Source: an uncultured Gemmiger sp.
GTDB taxonomy: Bacteria; Bacillota; Clostridia; Oscillospirales; Ruminococcaceae
Length of the DNA stretch: 64,000 nucleotides
Direction of reading: 5' to 3'
Assembly (NCBI GenBank): GCA_934502625.1
Contig: CAKSUQ010000002.1
Location: forward strand, 57,124-121,123
The notes under the pieces are model-generated. The model saw nothing but the letters and a program-made list of their open reading frames with translations, was not told the DNA's origin and made no database searches. Both the position numbers and the translations under genes were made by a program. Positions 15,374 through 22,966 of this stretch are shown piece by piece; positions within the stretch are counted from its first letter, which is position 1; each line of letters starts with the position of its first letter.

Positions 15374-15425
15374 CTGACACTCCAAAGGACGTAGCGCCTT
15401 TGGAGTGTCAGCCGTGCGGCTGACA
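15374..15425. repeat. Two overlapping perfect hairpins upstream of rep
   Basis: CTGACACTCCAAAGG (15374-15388) pairs with CCTTTGGAGTGTCAG (15397-15411), 15 base pairs. TGTCAGCCG (15406-15414) pairs with CGGCTGACA (15417-15425). The two compete for TGTCAG. No T tract follows either, so an origin or packaging signal is more likely than a terminator. Confidence 0.6.
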
Positions 15426-15468
15426 TTACATGGTGGCGGCTGGGCGTTTTCTGGTGGGGCGGGAAGCA

Positions 15469-15753
15469 TTACTTCACCAGCTCCCACGCGCGAATCTTGT
15501 TACCGTAGCGGGTTTCAAAGTCAAACTGACGGCCAACGGCGTTCTCAACCTTGCCGCCGACAGCTTCGACGATCTCCCCGGCGTCCACGGTCTTGATAGA
15601 CAGCTGCTCGGCGATCTGGCCGGTAACGCCGATGGTCTTTTTCAGGCCGACGACATGGAACACGATGTTATCATAGTGAATCTTCTGGTTCGGCTTGTCC
15701 TGCGGGGTGAACTCGCCCTCTTTACGCTCAACGCCAATAACCTGATACAACAT
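15469..15753 (-). CDS. Small protein, possible ssDNA-binding protein of the Rep element
   Basis: A 94-residue protein rich in beta-strand-forming stretches (MLYQVIGVERKEGEF, YDNIVFHVVGL, FDFETRYGNKIRAWELV). Size, composition and position upstream of rep are what a gpV-like single-stranded DNA-binding protein would show, but no diagnostic motif is visible. The inner ATG at 15753 has GGAAAGAGAGAA upstream and was preferred to the longer frame. A minus-strand TATAAT lies near 15850-15856. Confidence 0.5.
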   Translation of the reverse strand: MLYQVIGVERKEGEFTPQDKPNQKIHYDNIVFHVVGLKKTIGVTGQIAEQLSIKTVDAGEIVEAVGGKVENAVGRQFDFETRYGNKIRAWELVK

Positions 15754-15892
15754 TTTTTTCTCTCTTTCCGCTGGGCTTATTTTCTTTGTTGCCAGCACTT
15801 ACATTTTTGTACTTTTCGGTCAGGTTCAAGGTTTTCAAACCTTTGTCACGATTATAAAACTGTAAGATTCGTATATTTTTCTACCGCAGCAC

Positions 15893-15921
15893 TTGACGAA
15901 AGTGATTCTATCCGCTACAAT
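15893..15921 (+). promoter_or_regulatory. Promoter of the ATP-grasp operon
   Basis: TTGACG (15893-15898), 17-base spacer, TACAAT (15916-15921). It would start transcription at about 15928. Confidence 0.65.
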
Positions 15922-15931
15922 AAATACATAT

Positions 15932-15969
15932 AAGGCGAAGATGCCCCATCTGGGCATCTTCGCCTTTTT
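15932..15969 (+). terminator. Leader terminator directly after the operon promoter
   Basis: AAGGCGAAGATGCCC pairs with GGGCATCTTCGCCTT (15 perfect base pairs, five-base loop), followed by Ts. It lies only a few bases after the predicted start site and 31 bases before the first gene. Confidence 0.7.
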
Positions 15970-16000
15970 CTATATCACAGGGAAAGAGGATAGGCAGTCT

Positions 16001-17311
16001 ATGCAGGAGCTTATAGAACATCGGGATAGTATCAACCGCCAGTTGGCGCGGTATGGCGTCAAATTCGGCATTTACAAAAATGGCAATTTTCAAGAGCGGC
16101 TGTTTCCCTTTGACCCGCTGCCGCGTATCATCACGGCGCAGGAGTTCGCGACGCTGGACAAGGGGCTTGTGCAGCGCGTTACAGCTTTGAACCTGTTTTT
16201 GCGCGATTTGTACGGCGATAAAAAAATTATCCGTGATGGTGTTGTGCCGGAGGATTTCGCCTTTGCAGGTTCCGGGTATCTGCCCGCCTGTGACGGCTTC
16301 ACCCCGCCCAAGGGTATTTACAGCCATATATCCGGCATTGATCTGGTGCAGGGCAAGGACGGCGGCTGGTTTATTTTGGAGGACAACCTGCGGATCCCCT
16401 CCGGTGCATCTTATCCGCTGATTGCGCGGGAGCTTTGCCGCCGATGCAGCCCGACCACGTTCCGCAACAACGATATTGTGGATAACCGCAAGTATGGCAG
16501 CCTGCTGCGCAGCGTCATGGACAATGTGAACACAGGCGGCATCAACGTGATTTTCACCCCCGGCCGCTACAATGCCGCATATTTTGAACACAGCTATCTG
16601 GCAGAGCAAACCGGAGCGGTGCTGGCAGAATCCGGCGACCTGTTCGTAGAGGACAACAAGGTCTACTACCGAGGGCAGCAGGGTCCGGAGCAGGTCGGTG
16701 CGATTTACCGCCGCATCAGTGACGAGTACCTTGACCCGACGACATTCCTCCCGGAAAGTCTGATTGGCATCCCCGGCGTTGTGGGGGCGTACCGCGCCGG
16801 AAACGTAGCCTTACTGAATGCCCCCGGCAATGGCGCGGCAGATGACAAAGGCATTTACTATTTTGTGCCTAAGATGATTCGCTATTATCTGGATGAAGAG
16901 CCGATTTTACAGAATGCACCGACGTATCTGCCTTTTTATGAGCAGGATCGCAGCTATGTATTGTCCAATCTGGAAAAGCTGGTCGTCAAGGATGTGGCCG
17001 AAGCGGGCGGCTACGGCGTTGTCTTTGGCCGTGACCTCACGCAGGAAAAACGCACCGATTTGGCTGATTTGATAAAGCGCGAGCCGCGCCGCTTTATTGC
17101 GCAGGAAGTGATCGACTTCAAGGATCTTCCTATTATGGAAAACGGCAGGGAAGTACCGCGCAAGGCAGATTTGCGCGCCTTTGTGCTGGCGGGAGAAAAG
17201 ACAACGGTATGGCCCAGCGGTCTGACGCGGTTCAGCCGTGACGCAGACAGCTTTGTGGTCAACAGTTCGCAAGGAGGAGGGTTTAAGGACACATGGGTAC
17301 TGTCACATTGA
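16001..17311 (+). CDS. Circularly permuted ATP-grasp protein
   Basis: A 436-residue member of the circularly permuted ATP-grasp type 2 family (former DUF404/DUF407). Visible family features are the early YGVKFGIYKNG, PFDPLPRIITAQEF, the metal-binding ILEDNLRIPSG (about 124-134) and late VVKDVAEAGGYGVVFG (about 327-342), with ADLRAFVL and VNSSQGGGFKDTW at the end. ATP-grasp enzymes join a carboxylate to an amine or thiol through an acyl phosphate. Its partner genes (alpha-E, transglutaminase) are the usual ones; the natural substrate is unknown. The ATG at 16001 has AGAGGA upstream. Confidence 0.88.
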   Translation: MQELIEHRDSINRQLARYGVKFGIYKNGNFQERLFPFDPLPRIITAQEFATLDKGLVQRVTALNLFLRDLYGDKKIIRDGVVPEDFAFAGSGYLPACDGFTPPKGIYSHISGIDLVQGKDGGWFILEDNLRIPSGASYPLIARELCRRCSPTTFRNNDIVDNRKYGSLLRSVMDNVNTGGINVIFTPGRYNAAYFEHSYLAEQTGAVLAESGDLFVEDNKVYYRGQQGPEQVGAIYRRISDEYLDPTTFLPESLIGIPGVVGAYRAGNVALLNAPGNGAADDKGIYYFVPKMIRYYLDEEPILQNAPTYLPFYEQDRSYVLSNLEKLVVKDVAEAGGYGVVFGRDLTQEKRTDLADLIKREPRRFIAQEVIDFKDLPIMENGREVPRKADLRAFVLAGEKTTVWPSGLTRFSRDADSFVVNSSQGGGFKDTWVLSH

Positions 17312-17973
17312 ATAAAACAAACCGTATGTATTGGCTGGGGCGCTATCTGGAGCGTGTCTGCACGACGCTGAAAGCTACCCGCCCGCTGTTCGATGCCTAC
17401 ACCGATGATAAGGAAGCCGATTTTGCCGCCTATTGCACGGCGCTTGGCATCCCGGCAGACTACCGCGACACGGCAGATTTTATCAAGCGTTACTATTTCG
17501 ATATGGGAAATCCGGCCTCTGTGGCGGCATCCCTGAGCTATGCATATGACAACGCCATCGTTCTGCGGGAAATGCTCACCTCCGAAACGCTGGCCTATGT
17601 GCAGATGGCGGTATCAGCGATGGAGCTTGCCGCCAAGAGCAGCGGCCCTGCGGTGGAATTGCAGTGGGTGCTGGATGATATTATGGCATTCCGCGGGGCG
17701 TGTGAAGAAAAAATAACCGACGATAAAAACCGCGGCATTATCAAGACGGGAGCCAGTCTGGAGCGGGTAGACCTCTACCTGCGGCTGGGCTACCCCAAGG
17801 ATGCAGTCCGAAAGGAATTTGAGCGGCTCTTCAACCGCCTGTACAAAGCGCCGCTAGAGCCCTCCAAAGAGTCGCTGGCTCTGTTGGTGGATGCCCTGCT
17901 GGATACCGAAAAGCCTACCCCGCCCGTTCCGATTTTGGTGCAGACGGTGGAGGGACTTTTTCCCAACATATAA
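17293..17973 (+). CDS. Alpha-E domain protein (DUF403)
   Basis: A 226-residue, all-helical protein that overlaps the ATP-grasp gene by 19 bases. The start NRMYWLGRYLERVCTTLKATR is the alpha-E signature (conserved Trp/Arg/Glu helix). Typical family members are near 300 residues, so this one is short. Alpha-E proteins almost always travel with circularly permuted ATP-grasp and transglutaminase genes and are thought to assist peptide-bond-forming or protein-modifying chemistry. No catalytic role is proven. Confidence 0.85.
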   Translation: MGTVTLNKTNRMYWLGRYLERVCTTLKATRPLFDAYTDDKEADFAAYCTALGIPADYRDTADFIKRYYFDMGNPASVAASLSYAYDNAIVLREMLTSETLAYVQMAVSAMELAAKSSGPAVELQWVLDDIMAFRGACEEKITDDKNRGIIKTGASLERVDLYLRLGYPKDAVRKEFERLFNRLYKAPLEPSKESLALLVDALLDTEKPTPPVPILVQTVEGLFPNI

Positions 17974-18015
17974 AGAAGAACGGCGGGAAAATTTCCTGCA
18001 GCCAAAGATACAACA

Positions 18016-18783
18016 ATGAAACGTTTAAATTTCTCTTTCGATACAACGGTACACTATTCCGTACCCGTATCGGGCCACCAACTTGCGCTGCGCTGCGTGC
18101 CTATGGCGGACGCCGTGCAGCGGCTGGAGCAATGCACTGTCACCGTAGAACCCGGCCCTGTGCCGCAGCCTTTTCGGGACGGCTTTGGGAACACGGTCTA
18201 TTGGTACAGCGCATTGGAACCCCACACGGTATTGCGGTACGCCAGCAGCGGCGTTGCTGTTGTGGAACAGGGCAAGGCCGAAGAACCCGAACCCAACCCC
18301 GTGCTTCGGTGTTCCGGCCTGCGCACGAAGCCGGGGCGGACGCTGCTGCAGGTTTCCTCCGCCATGCCAAAGGACGGCACTTATGAGGCGGCCGAGGCAC
18401 TCTGCCACGCCGTACACAGCCTGCTGCAATACATACCCGGTGTGACCACGAACGCCACCACCGCAGAGGAAGCGCTGCGCGGCGGGGTTGGCGTATGTCA
18501 GGACTATGCGCAGGTGTTTGTGGCGCTGGCACGGTTGGCTGGCTGGCCGGCTCGGTACTGCATGGGGCTCAGCGTAGGGGAGGGGGCGACCCATGCATGG
18601 GCAGAAATCTATTACAAGGGGCAATGGTATGGGTTTGACCCCACGCGGGACTGCGCTGCCGATGAACGGTATCTGCGGTTCGGCGTCGGGCGGGATTCAG
18701 GCGATTGCCCGGTGGAGCAGGGAGTTTTCTTTGGCAATGCAGCCCAAAGCCAGCGTATCCGTATGCGGGTGACAGAATTGTAA
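18016..18783 (+). CDS. Transglutaminase-like cysteine peptidase family protein
   Basis: A 255-residue protein. An N-terminal beta-rich domain (about residues 1-110, as in bacterial transglutaminase N domains) is followed by the papain-like core with an intact triad: Cys161 in GVCQDYAQVF, His193 in ATHAWAEIY and Asp208 in GFDPTRD. It could cleave or crosslink amide bonds made by the ATP-grasp partner. Lies 42 bases after the alpha-E gene, same strand. No signal peptide, so probably cytoplasmic. Confidence 0.88.
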   Translation: MKRLNFSFDTTVHYSVPVSGHQLALRCVPMADAVQRLEQCTVTVEPGPVPQPFRDGFGNTVYWYSALEPHTVLRYASSGVAVVEQGKAEEPEPNPVLRCSGLRTKPGRTLLQVSSAMPKDGTYEAAEALCHAVHSLLQYIPGVTTNATTAEEALRGGVGVCQDYAQVFVALARLAGWPARYCMGLSVGEGATHAWAEIYYKGQWYGFDPTRDCAADERYLRFGVGRDSGDCPVEQGVFFGNAAQSQRIRMRVTEL

Positions 18784-18796
18784 AGGTGTGAGCGAG

Positions 18797-19735
18797 ATGG
18801 ATCAAATTGTAGCCGATTTAGGGCTTTCTGTACATGAGCGGTGGAAATTGCACAAAAACCGCATTGTTCCGCTGCCGGGCAACGACGGCGGCAAGCGTCT
18901 CTGCGTTGTGACCGGTATCCACGGCGATGAATTGGAAGGGCAGTATGTGGCATTCCTCTTGAATCAGGAGCTTCAGCAGCACCCGGAATATCTGCACGGC
19001 ACCGTCGATATTTACCCGGCCATGAATCCGCTGGGCATCAACACGATCCAGCGCGGTGTGCCGCTGTTTGACTTGGATATGAACCGCATTTTCCCCGGCG
19101 CCACGGACGGCCCTGCGGCGGAGTACATTGCCCATAAGGCTATCGAGGATATGCGCGGTGCGGACATTGCCATCGACATCCACGCCTCCAACATTTACCT
19201 GCGGGAGATGCCGCAGGTGCGCATCTCGGAGGAAACGGCCGAAGCGCTGGTTCCGCTGGCGAAGGAGCTGAACATTGACTTTGTCTGGATTCACGCCGCC
19301 GCCACAGTGCTGCAAAGCACGCTTGCCCATAGCCTAAACGAAATCGGCACAAACTGCCTTGTTGTTGAAATGGGCGTCGGTATGCGCCTGACACCCAGCT
19401 ATGGGGAGCAGCTGACACAGGGCATCCTGAATTTGATGCGCACGCAGGGAATGTGGACCGGCCCGACGATCACGCCCCGAACCCCCATTGTCAGCCGGGA
19501 TAAGGTCGCATTCCTGAACGCTGATACTCCGGGAATTTTTGTGCCGGAAACCGTACACAGCGGCAAGGTAAAGGAAGGGCAGCGCCTTGGCATTATAGCA
19601 GACCCGCTGACGGGCACGGTCCGGCAGACGGTCACTGCACCCGCGTCCGGGCTGCTCTTTACCCTGCGGGAATATCCGGTGGTGTATCCCGGCAGCCTGC
19701 TGGCGCGCATCTTGATGGAGGGTGAGACAGAATGA
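18797..19735 (+). CDS. AstE/AspA-like zinc deacylase (M14 family), intact metal site
   Basis: About 312 residues. The zinc ligands are visible: His42 and Glu45 in TGIHGDELEG, and His129 in AIDIHASN. MNPLGINTIQRG and FDLDMNRIFPG supply the arginine and asparagine substrate contacts of succinylglutamate desuccinylase/aspartoacylase proteins. It probably removes an acyl or aminoacyl group from a small molecule. The ATG at 18797 has AAAGGTG upstream. The stop overlaps the start of the next gene by four bases. Confidence 0.85.
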   Translation: MDQIVADLGLSVHERWKLHKNRIVPLPGNDGGKRLCVVTGIHGDELEGQYVAFLLNQELQQHPEYLHGTVDIYPAMNPLGINTIQRGVPLFDLDMNRIFPGATDGPAAEYIAHKAIEDMRGADIAIDIHASNIYLREMPQVRISEETAEALVPLAKELNIDFVWIHAAATVLQSTLAHSLNEIGTNCLVVEMGVGMRLTPSYGEQLTQGILNLMRTQGMWTGPTITPRTPIVSRDKVAFLNADTPGIFVPETVHSGKVKEGQRLGIIADPLTGTVRQTVTAPASGLLFTLREYPVVYPGSLLARILMEGETE

Positions 19736-20667
19736 AACAGGAAATTCTTTATGAGTTGGAAACACCCTACCGTCAGCCTTTTCGCTTAGAGGGATTCCGT
19801 TTCGGAGAGGGGGAACATTCCTGCGCTATTGTAGGCGGTATCCGCGGCAACGAGATCCAGCAGATGTATGTCTGTGCCCGCCTTGTTAAGGCTTTGACCG
19901 CGATGGAAAAGCAGGGGATGCTCCTGCCGGGGCATGAAATTCTCGTCATTCCCTGTGTAAACCGCTATTCCATGAACGTGGGCAAGCGGTTCTGGCCGAT
20001 GGATAATACAGACATCAACCGTATGTTTCCCGGTTATATGCAGGGCGAGACGACCCAGCGCATTGCCGGGGCTCTCTTTGACGCAGTAAAAGGATATCGA
20101 TACGGCATTCATTTTGCCAGCTTCTATCTGCCGGGTGATTTTATCCCGCATGTGCGCATTATGGATACAGGCTATCAAACTTCCTCTTTGGGCAACCTGT
20201 TTGGCCTGCCCTATGTGGTCATGCGCACGCCAAAACCCATCGATACCACCACGCTGAACTACAACTGGCAGATATGGGAGTCCAACGCTTTTAGCGTCTA
20301 TACCAAGGAAACAGCCCACATAGACGAAGACAGCGCGGCACAGGCTGTCAGTGCGGTACTGCGGTATCTGAGCCGTGTCGGCGTAGTGAAATACACCTGC
20401 CACAGCGGTTATCTCTCTACGGTCATCAACGAGAATGACCTTGCCACGGTGCTGACCCCGGCAGGCGGGATTTTCCACGCGCTGCGCGTACCGGGGCAGG
20501 AGGTGGAATACGGCGATACAATTGGCGAGATTCTTGACCCATTCACAGCAGAAATTGTGGCACCTGTGACCGCCACCACCAGCGGACTTGTGTTTTTTGC
20601 CATTGATAAGCCGCTTGTTTTGGAGCATGAGGTGGCGTTCAAACTGATTCGCAGATTACACGCTTGA
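19732..20667 (+). CDS. AstE/AspA-like protein with a degenerate zinc site
   Basis: A 311-residue paralogue of the preceding gene. The first zinc motif reads GGIRGNE, with Arg38 where histidine belongs, and the DIH motif reads YGIHFAS, with glycine in place of aspartate. His127 and Glu41 remain. The NRMFPG loop is kept. Zinc chemistry is therefore doubtful; the protein may have become a binding or regulatory partner of its neighbour. Last gene of the operon, followed by a strong terminator. Confidence 0.8.
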   Translation: MKQEILYELETPYRQPFRLEGFRFGEGEHSCAIVGGIRGNEIQQMYVCARLVKALTAMEKQGMLLPGHEILVIPCVNRYSMNVGKRFWPMDNTDINRMFPGYMQGETTQRIAGALFDAVKGYRYGIHFASFYLPGDFIPHVRIMDTGYQTSSLGNLFGLPYVVMRTPKPIDTTTLNYNWQIWESNAFSVYTKETAHIDEDSAAQAVSAVLRYLSRVGVVKYTCHSGYLSTVINENDLATVLTPAGGIFHALRVPGQEVEYGDTIGEILDPFTAEIVAPVTATTSGLVFFAIDKPLVLEHEVAFKLIRRLHA

Positions 20668-20713
20668 AAAAACAAATGAGTGTCTGCGCTTGCGCAAAAT
20701 TTTATAATGACAG

Positions 20714-20750
20714 TAAACGCCCCCTGCGGAATTTCCGCAGGGGGCGTTTT
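20714..20750. terminator. Terminator of the ATP-grasp operon
   Basis: AAACGCCCCCTGCGGAA pairs with TTCCGCAGGGGGCGTTT, followed by T. Confidence 0.9.
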
Positions 20751-20859
20751 ATGCGGCTGCCAGTTCCCGCTTCCGCCACACTAAGCAACGAGTATAGCAC
20801 ATAGGAAAGACAAAAGCAACTCAAAACCAGTAAACGCGCAAATTTTTGCCGTTAAAATA

Positions 20860-20888
20860 TTGACAGCGTAATTTTCATATGCTATACT
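20860..20888 (+). promoter_or_regulatory. Strong promoter of the long leader RNA
   Basis: TTGACA (20860-20865), 17-base spacer, TATACT (20883-20888). Near consensus; transcription should begin at about 20895. Confidence 0.8.
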
Positions 20889-20894
20889 TTGTCT

Positions 20895-21453
20895 CGATTT
20901 TGAAAGACGAATCGAGTTTGTAAGAGTTTTTCAAAGCAATTTACCTACGGACCGCCCGCCAGGGGCGGGCCGGGAGACTGGCATTTGGGGTGCCGCAGCG
21001 GCGAGCGAAAATCGTAAGCTGCTAAGAGAAAAGCGCAGCGTCATACTGGATGTATGACCGAGCATTTTCTCAACGCAGATTACGCTTTGCAGCCGCCGAT
21101 GTGGTGCTTCAGGCGAAGCCGTAAATGTTAGTCTTCCGGCCTATGGCCATACGGACAGCCGGGTCCACTGCCGATCGGCAACTTCGGGTTGCCTTATTGA
21201 TTGAGTTAAAAGCTCAAATTTTATAAGTTGGTTCCTTTACAGCCATGAAATTGCACGTTTTGGCGTGCAGACTTGTGAAACGGTCAATAAAGAGTAGTAA
21301 AAGTAAGATTGCTATATAGACTCTGACACGCTCAGCCTTTTTGAATCATGCAGGATGTTCTCTCGGTGAGGTACCGGGGGTAATCGGCCTGTGTCCAAAT
21401 ATGCTGAATTCAAACGCAAGTCTGCGCATCTGTGCATGGCTTGCGTTTTTTTG
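20895..21453 (+). ncRNA. Long structured leader or ncRNA before the polyamine operon
   Basis: About 560 nt between a strong promoter and a terminator, without a plausible gene. It folds into many hairpins: CTCGATT/AATCGAG at the 5' end, a GCCCGCC/GGGCGGGC-type stem near 20952-20970, a long imperfect hairpin over about 20998-21098 whose arms both carry GAGAAAA-like and CATAC blocks around a TGGA loop, GGCAAC-UUCG-GGTTGCC near 21177-21193, and TGCACG/CGTGCA near 21252-21267. It does not match the cores I know for SAM, lysine, cobalamin, TPP, FMN, T-box, RNase P or tmRNA. Could be a riboswitch-like attenuator or a stand-alone large ornate RNA such as ROOL. Confidence 0.6.
21413..21453 (+). terminator. 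Terminator / attenuator upstream of speA
   Basis: AACGCAAG (21413-21420) pairs with CTTGCGTT (21440-21447), followed by TTTTT, ending about 30 bases before speA. No second promoter is visible after it, so speA expression would need read-through. Confidence 0.75.
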
Positions 21454-21484
21454 TTTTGCAAAGGGATCGCGAACGGAGGTAAAA

Positions 21485-22951
21485 ATGAACGGAGAAGCAA
21501 AGCGCACCCGGCTGGATCAGCGCCGCGCACCCATCCATGAAGCGCTCGAAAACTTCCGCAGGATGCGCGTTGTGCCCTTTGATGTGCCGGGTCATAAGCG
21601 CGGCCGCGGCAATCCGGAGCTGACCGCCTTTCTGGGTCAGCAGTGCGTCGGCGTGGATGTCAACAGCATGAAACCGCTGGACAATCTCTGCCACCCGGTT
21701 TCGGTCATCCGCGAGGCCGAGGAGCTGGCCGCCGATGCGTTCGGCGCGGCGCACGCCTTTTTGATGGTGGGCGGTACGACCAGCTCGGTGCAGAGCATGG
21801 TACTGACAGCTTGCAAGCGCGGGGATGAAATCATCCTGCCGCGCAACGTCCACCGCAGTGTGCTGAACGCGCTGGTGCTCTGCGGCGCGGTGCCGGTCTA
21901 CGTCAACCCGGAGGTAGACAACCGTCTCGGCATCAGTCTGGGTATGAAGCGGGAGCAGGTGGCCAAGGCCATTGCCGAGCACCCCAACGCCGTGGCTGTG
22001 CTTGTCAACAACCCCACCTACTACGGCATTTGCAGCGACCTGCGCGCCATTGTGAGGATGGCTCACGATGCCGGAATGCTCTGCCTTGCGGACGAAGCCC
22101 ACGGCACACACTTCTATTTCGGCGGCGGGCTTCCGGTTTCAGCCATGGCGGCGGGCGCAGATATGGCGTCGGTTTCCATGCACAAGAGCGGCGGCAGCCT
22201 GACCCAATCCAGCCTGCTGCTGACCGGCCCCAATGTCCACGCGGGCTATGTGCGGCAGATCATCAATCTGACCCAGACGACCTCCGGCAGTTATCTGCTG
22301 ATGTCCAGCCTTGATATTTCTCGCCGCAACCTCGCACTGCGCGGGCGGCAGGTGTTCCATCAAGTGGCCGACATGGCCGAATACGCGCGCGAGGAAATCA
22401 ACGCCGTGGGCGGGTATTATGCTTTTGGTAAAGAGCTGTGCAACGGAAACTCCGTTTTTGACTTTGATACGACAAAACTCAGCGTTCACACGCTCGACAT
22501 CGGACTTGCTGGCATCGAGGTCTACGACATTCTGCGCGACGAATACGACATTCAGATCGAGTTCGGCGACATCGGCAACATCCTTGCCTATCTCTCCATC
22601 GGCGACCGCCCACAGGAGGTCGAGCGCCTTGTCAGCGCACTGGCCGAGATCAAGCGCCGTTACCACACCGACGGTGCGGGACTTCTGAGTCAGGAGTACA
22701 TTGACCCCGAAGTTGCCGCCAGCCCGCAGGAAGCATTTTACGCCCCCAAAAAAAGCTTGCCCCTGCGCGAAACCGAGGGCATGGTGTGCAGCGAGTTCGT
22801 CATGTGCTACCCGCCCGGCATCCCCATTTTGGCTCCGGGGGAGCGCATCACCGCCGAAATACTGGATTATATCGAGTACGCCAAAGCCAAGGGCTGCAGC
22901 ATGACCGGGCCGGAAGACCCCGACATCCTGCGCCTGAACGTGCTGGCCTGA
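21485..22951 (+). CDS. speA: Arginine decarboxylase (fold I Orn/Lys/Arg decarboxylase)
   Basis: A 488-residue PLP enzyme of the short Bacillus SpeA type. FDVPGHKRGRGNP near the N-terminus, DEAHGTHFYFGG with the PLP-contacting Asp, and the Schiff-base Lys234 in SVSMHKSGGSLTQ are clear. Substrate arginine (giving agmatine) is inferred from the agmatinase gene downstream; lysine decarboxylation is the alternative within the family. The ATG at 21485 has CGGAGGT upstream; the longer frame runs back into the leader RNA. First gene of the polyamine operon. Confidence 0.88.
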   Translation: MNGEAKRTRLDQRRAPIHEALENFRRMRVVPFDVPGHKRGRGNPELTAFLGQQCVGVDVNSMKPLDNLCHPVSVIREAEELAADAFGAAHAFLMVGGTTSSVQSMVLTACKRGDEIILPRNVHRSVLNALVLCGAVPVYVNPEVDNRLGISLGMKREQVAKAIAEHPNAVAVLVNNPTYYGICSDLRAIVRMAHDAGMLCLADEAHGTHFYFGGGLPVSAMAAGADMASVSMHKSGGSLTQSSLLLTGPNVHAGYVRQIINLTQTTSGSYLLMSSLDISRRNLALRGRQVFHQVADMAEYAREEINAVGGYYAFGKELCNGNSVFDFDTTKLSVHTLDIGLAGIEVYDILRDEYDIQIEFGDIGNILAYLSIGDRPQEVERLVSALAEIKRRYHTDGAGLLSQEYIDPEVAASPQEAFYAPKKSLPLRETEGMVCSEFVMCYPPGIPILAPGERITAEILDYIEYAKAKGCSMTGPEDPDILRLNVLA

Positions 22952-22966
22952 CAGGGAGGTTTACCA

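Larger units (their letters stand above)
13423..15840. mobile_element. Candidate inovirus-like or rolling-circle plasmid remnant
   Basis: An island of about 2.4 kb, lower in GC than its surroundings. It encodes a rolling-circle Rep, a small DNA-binding-like protein, a phage-coat-like single-span peptide and three small orphans. No integrase, transposase or Zot-type assembly ATPase is visible. Boundaries are by gene content and base composition, not by detected repeats. Confidence 0.5.

Noticed and set aside
13423..15840. An insertion sequence
   Set aside because: No transposase, no recognisable terminal inverted repeats or target duplication; the Rep protein is of replication type.
20895..21453. 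RNase P RNA, tmRNA or a standard riboswitch as identity of the long RNA
   Set aside because: The GAGGAAAGTCC and ACAGAA blocks of RNase P, the tRNA-like ends of tmRNA, and the SAM, lysine, cobalamin, TPP and T-box cores are all absent.
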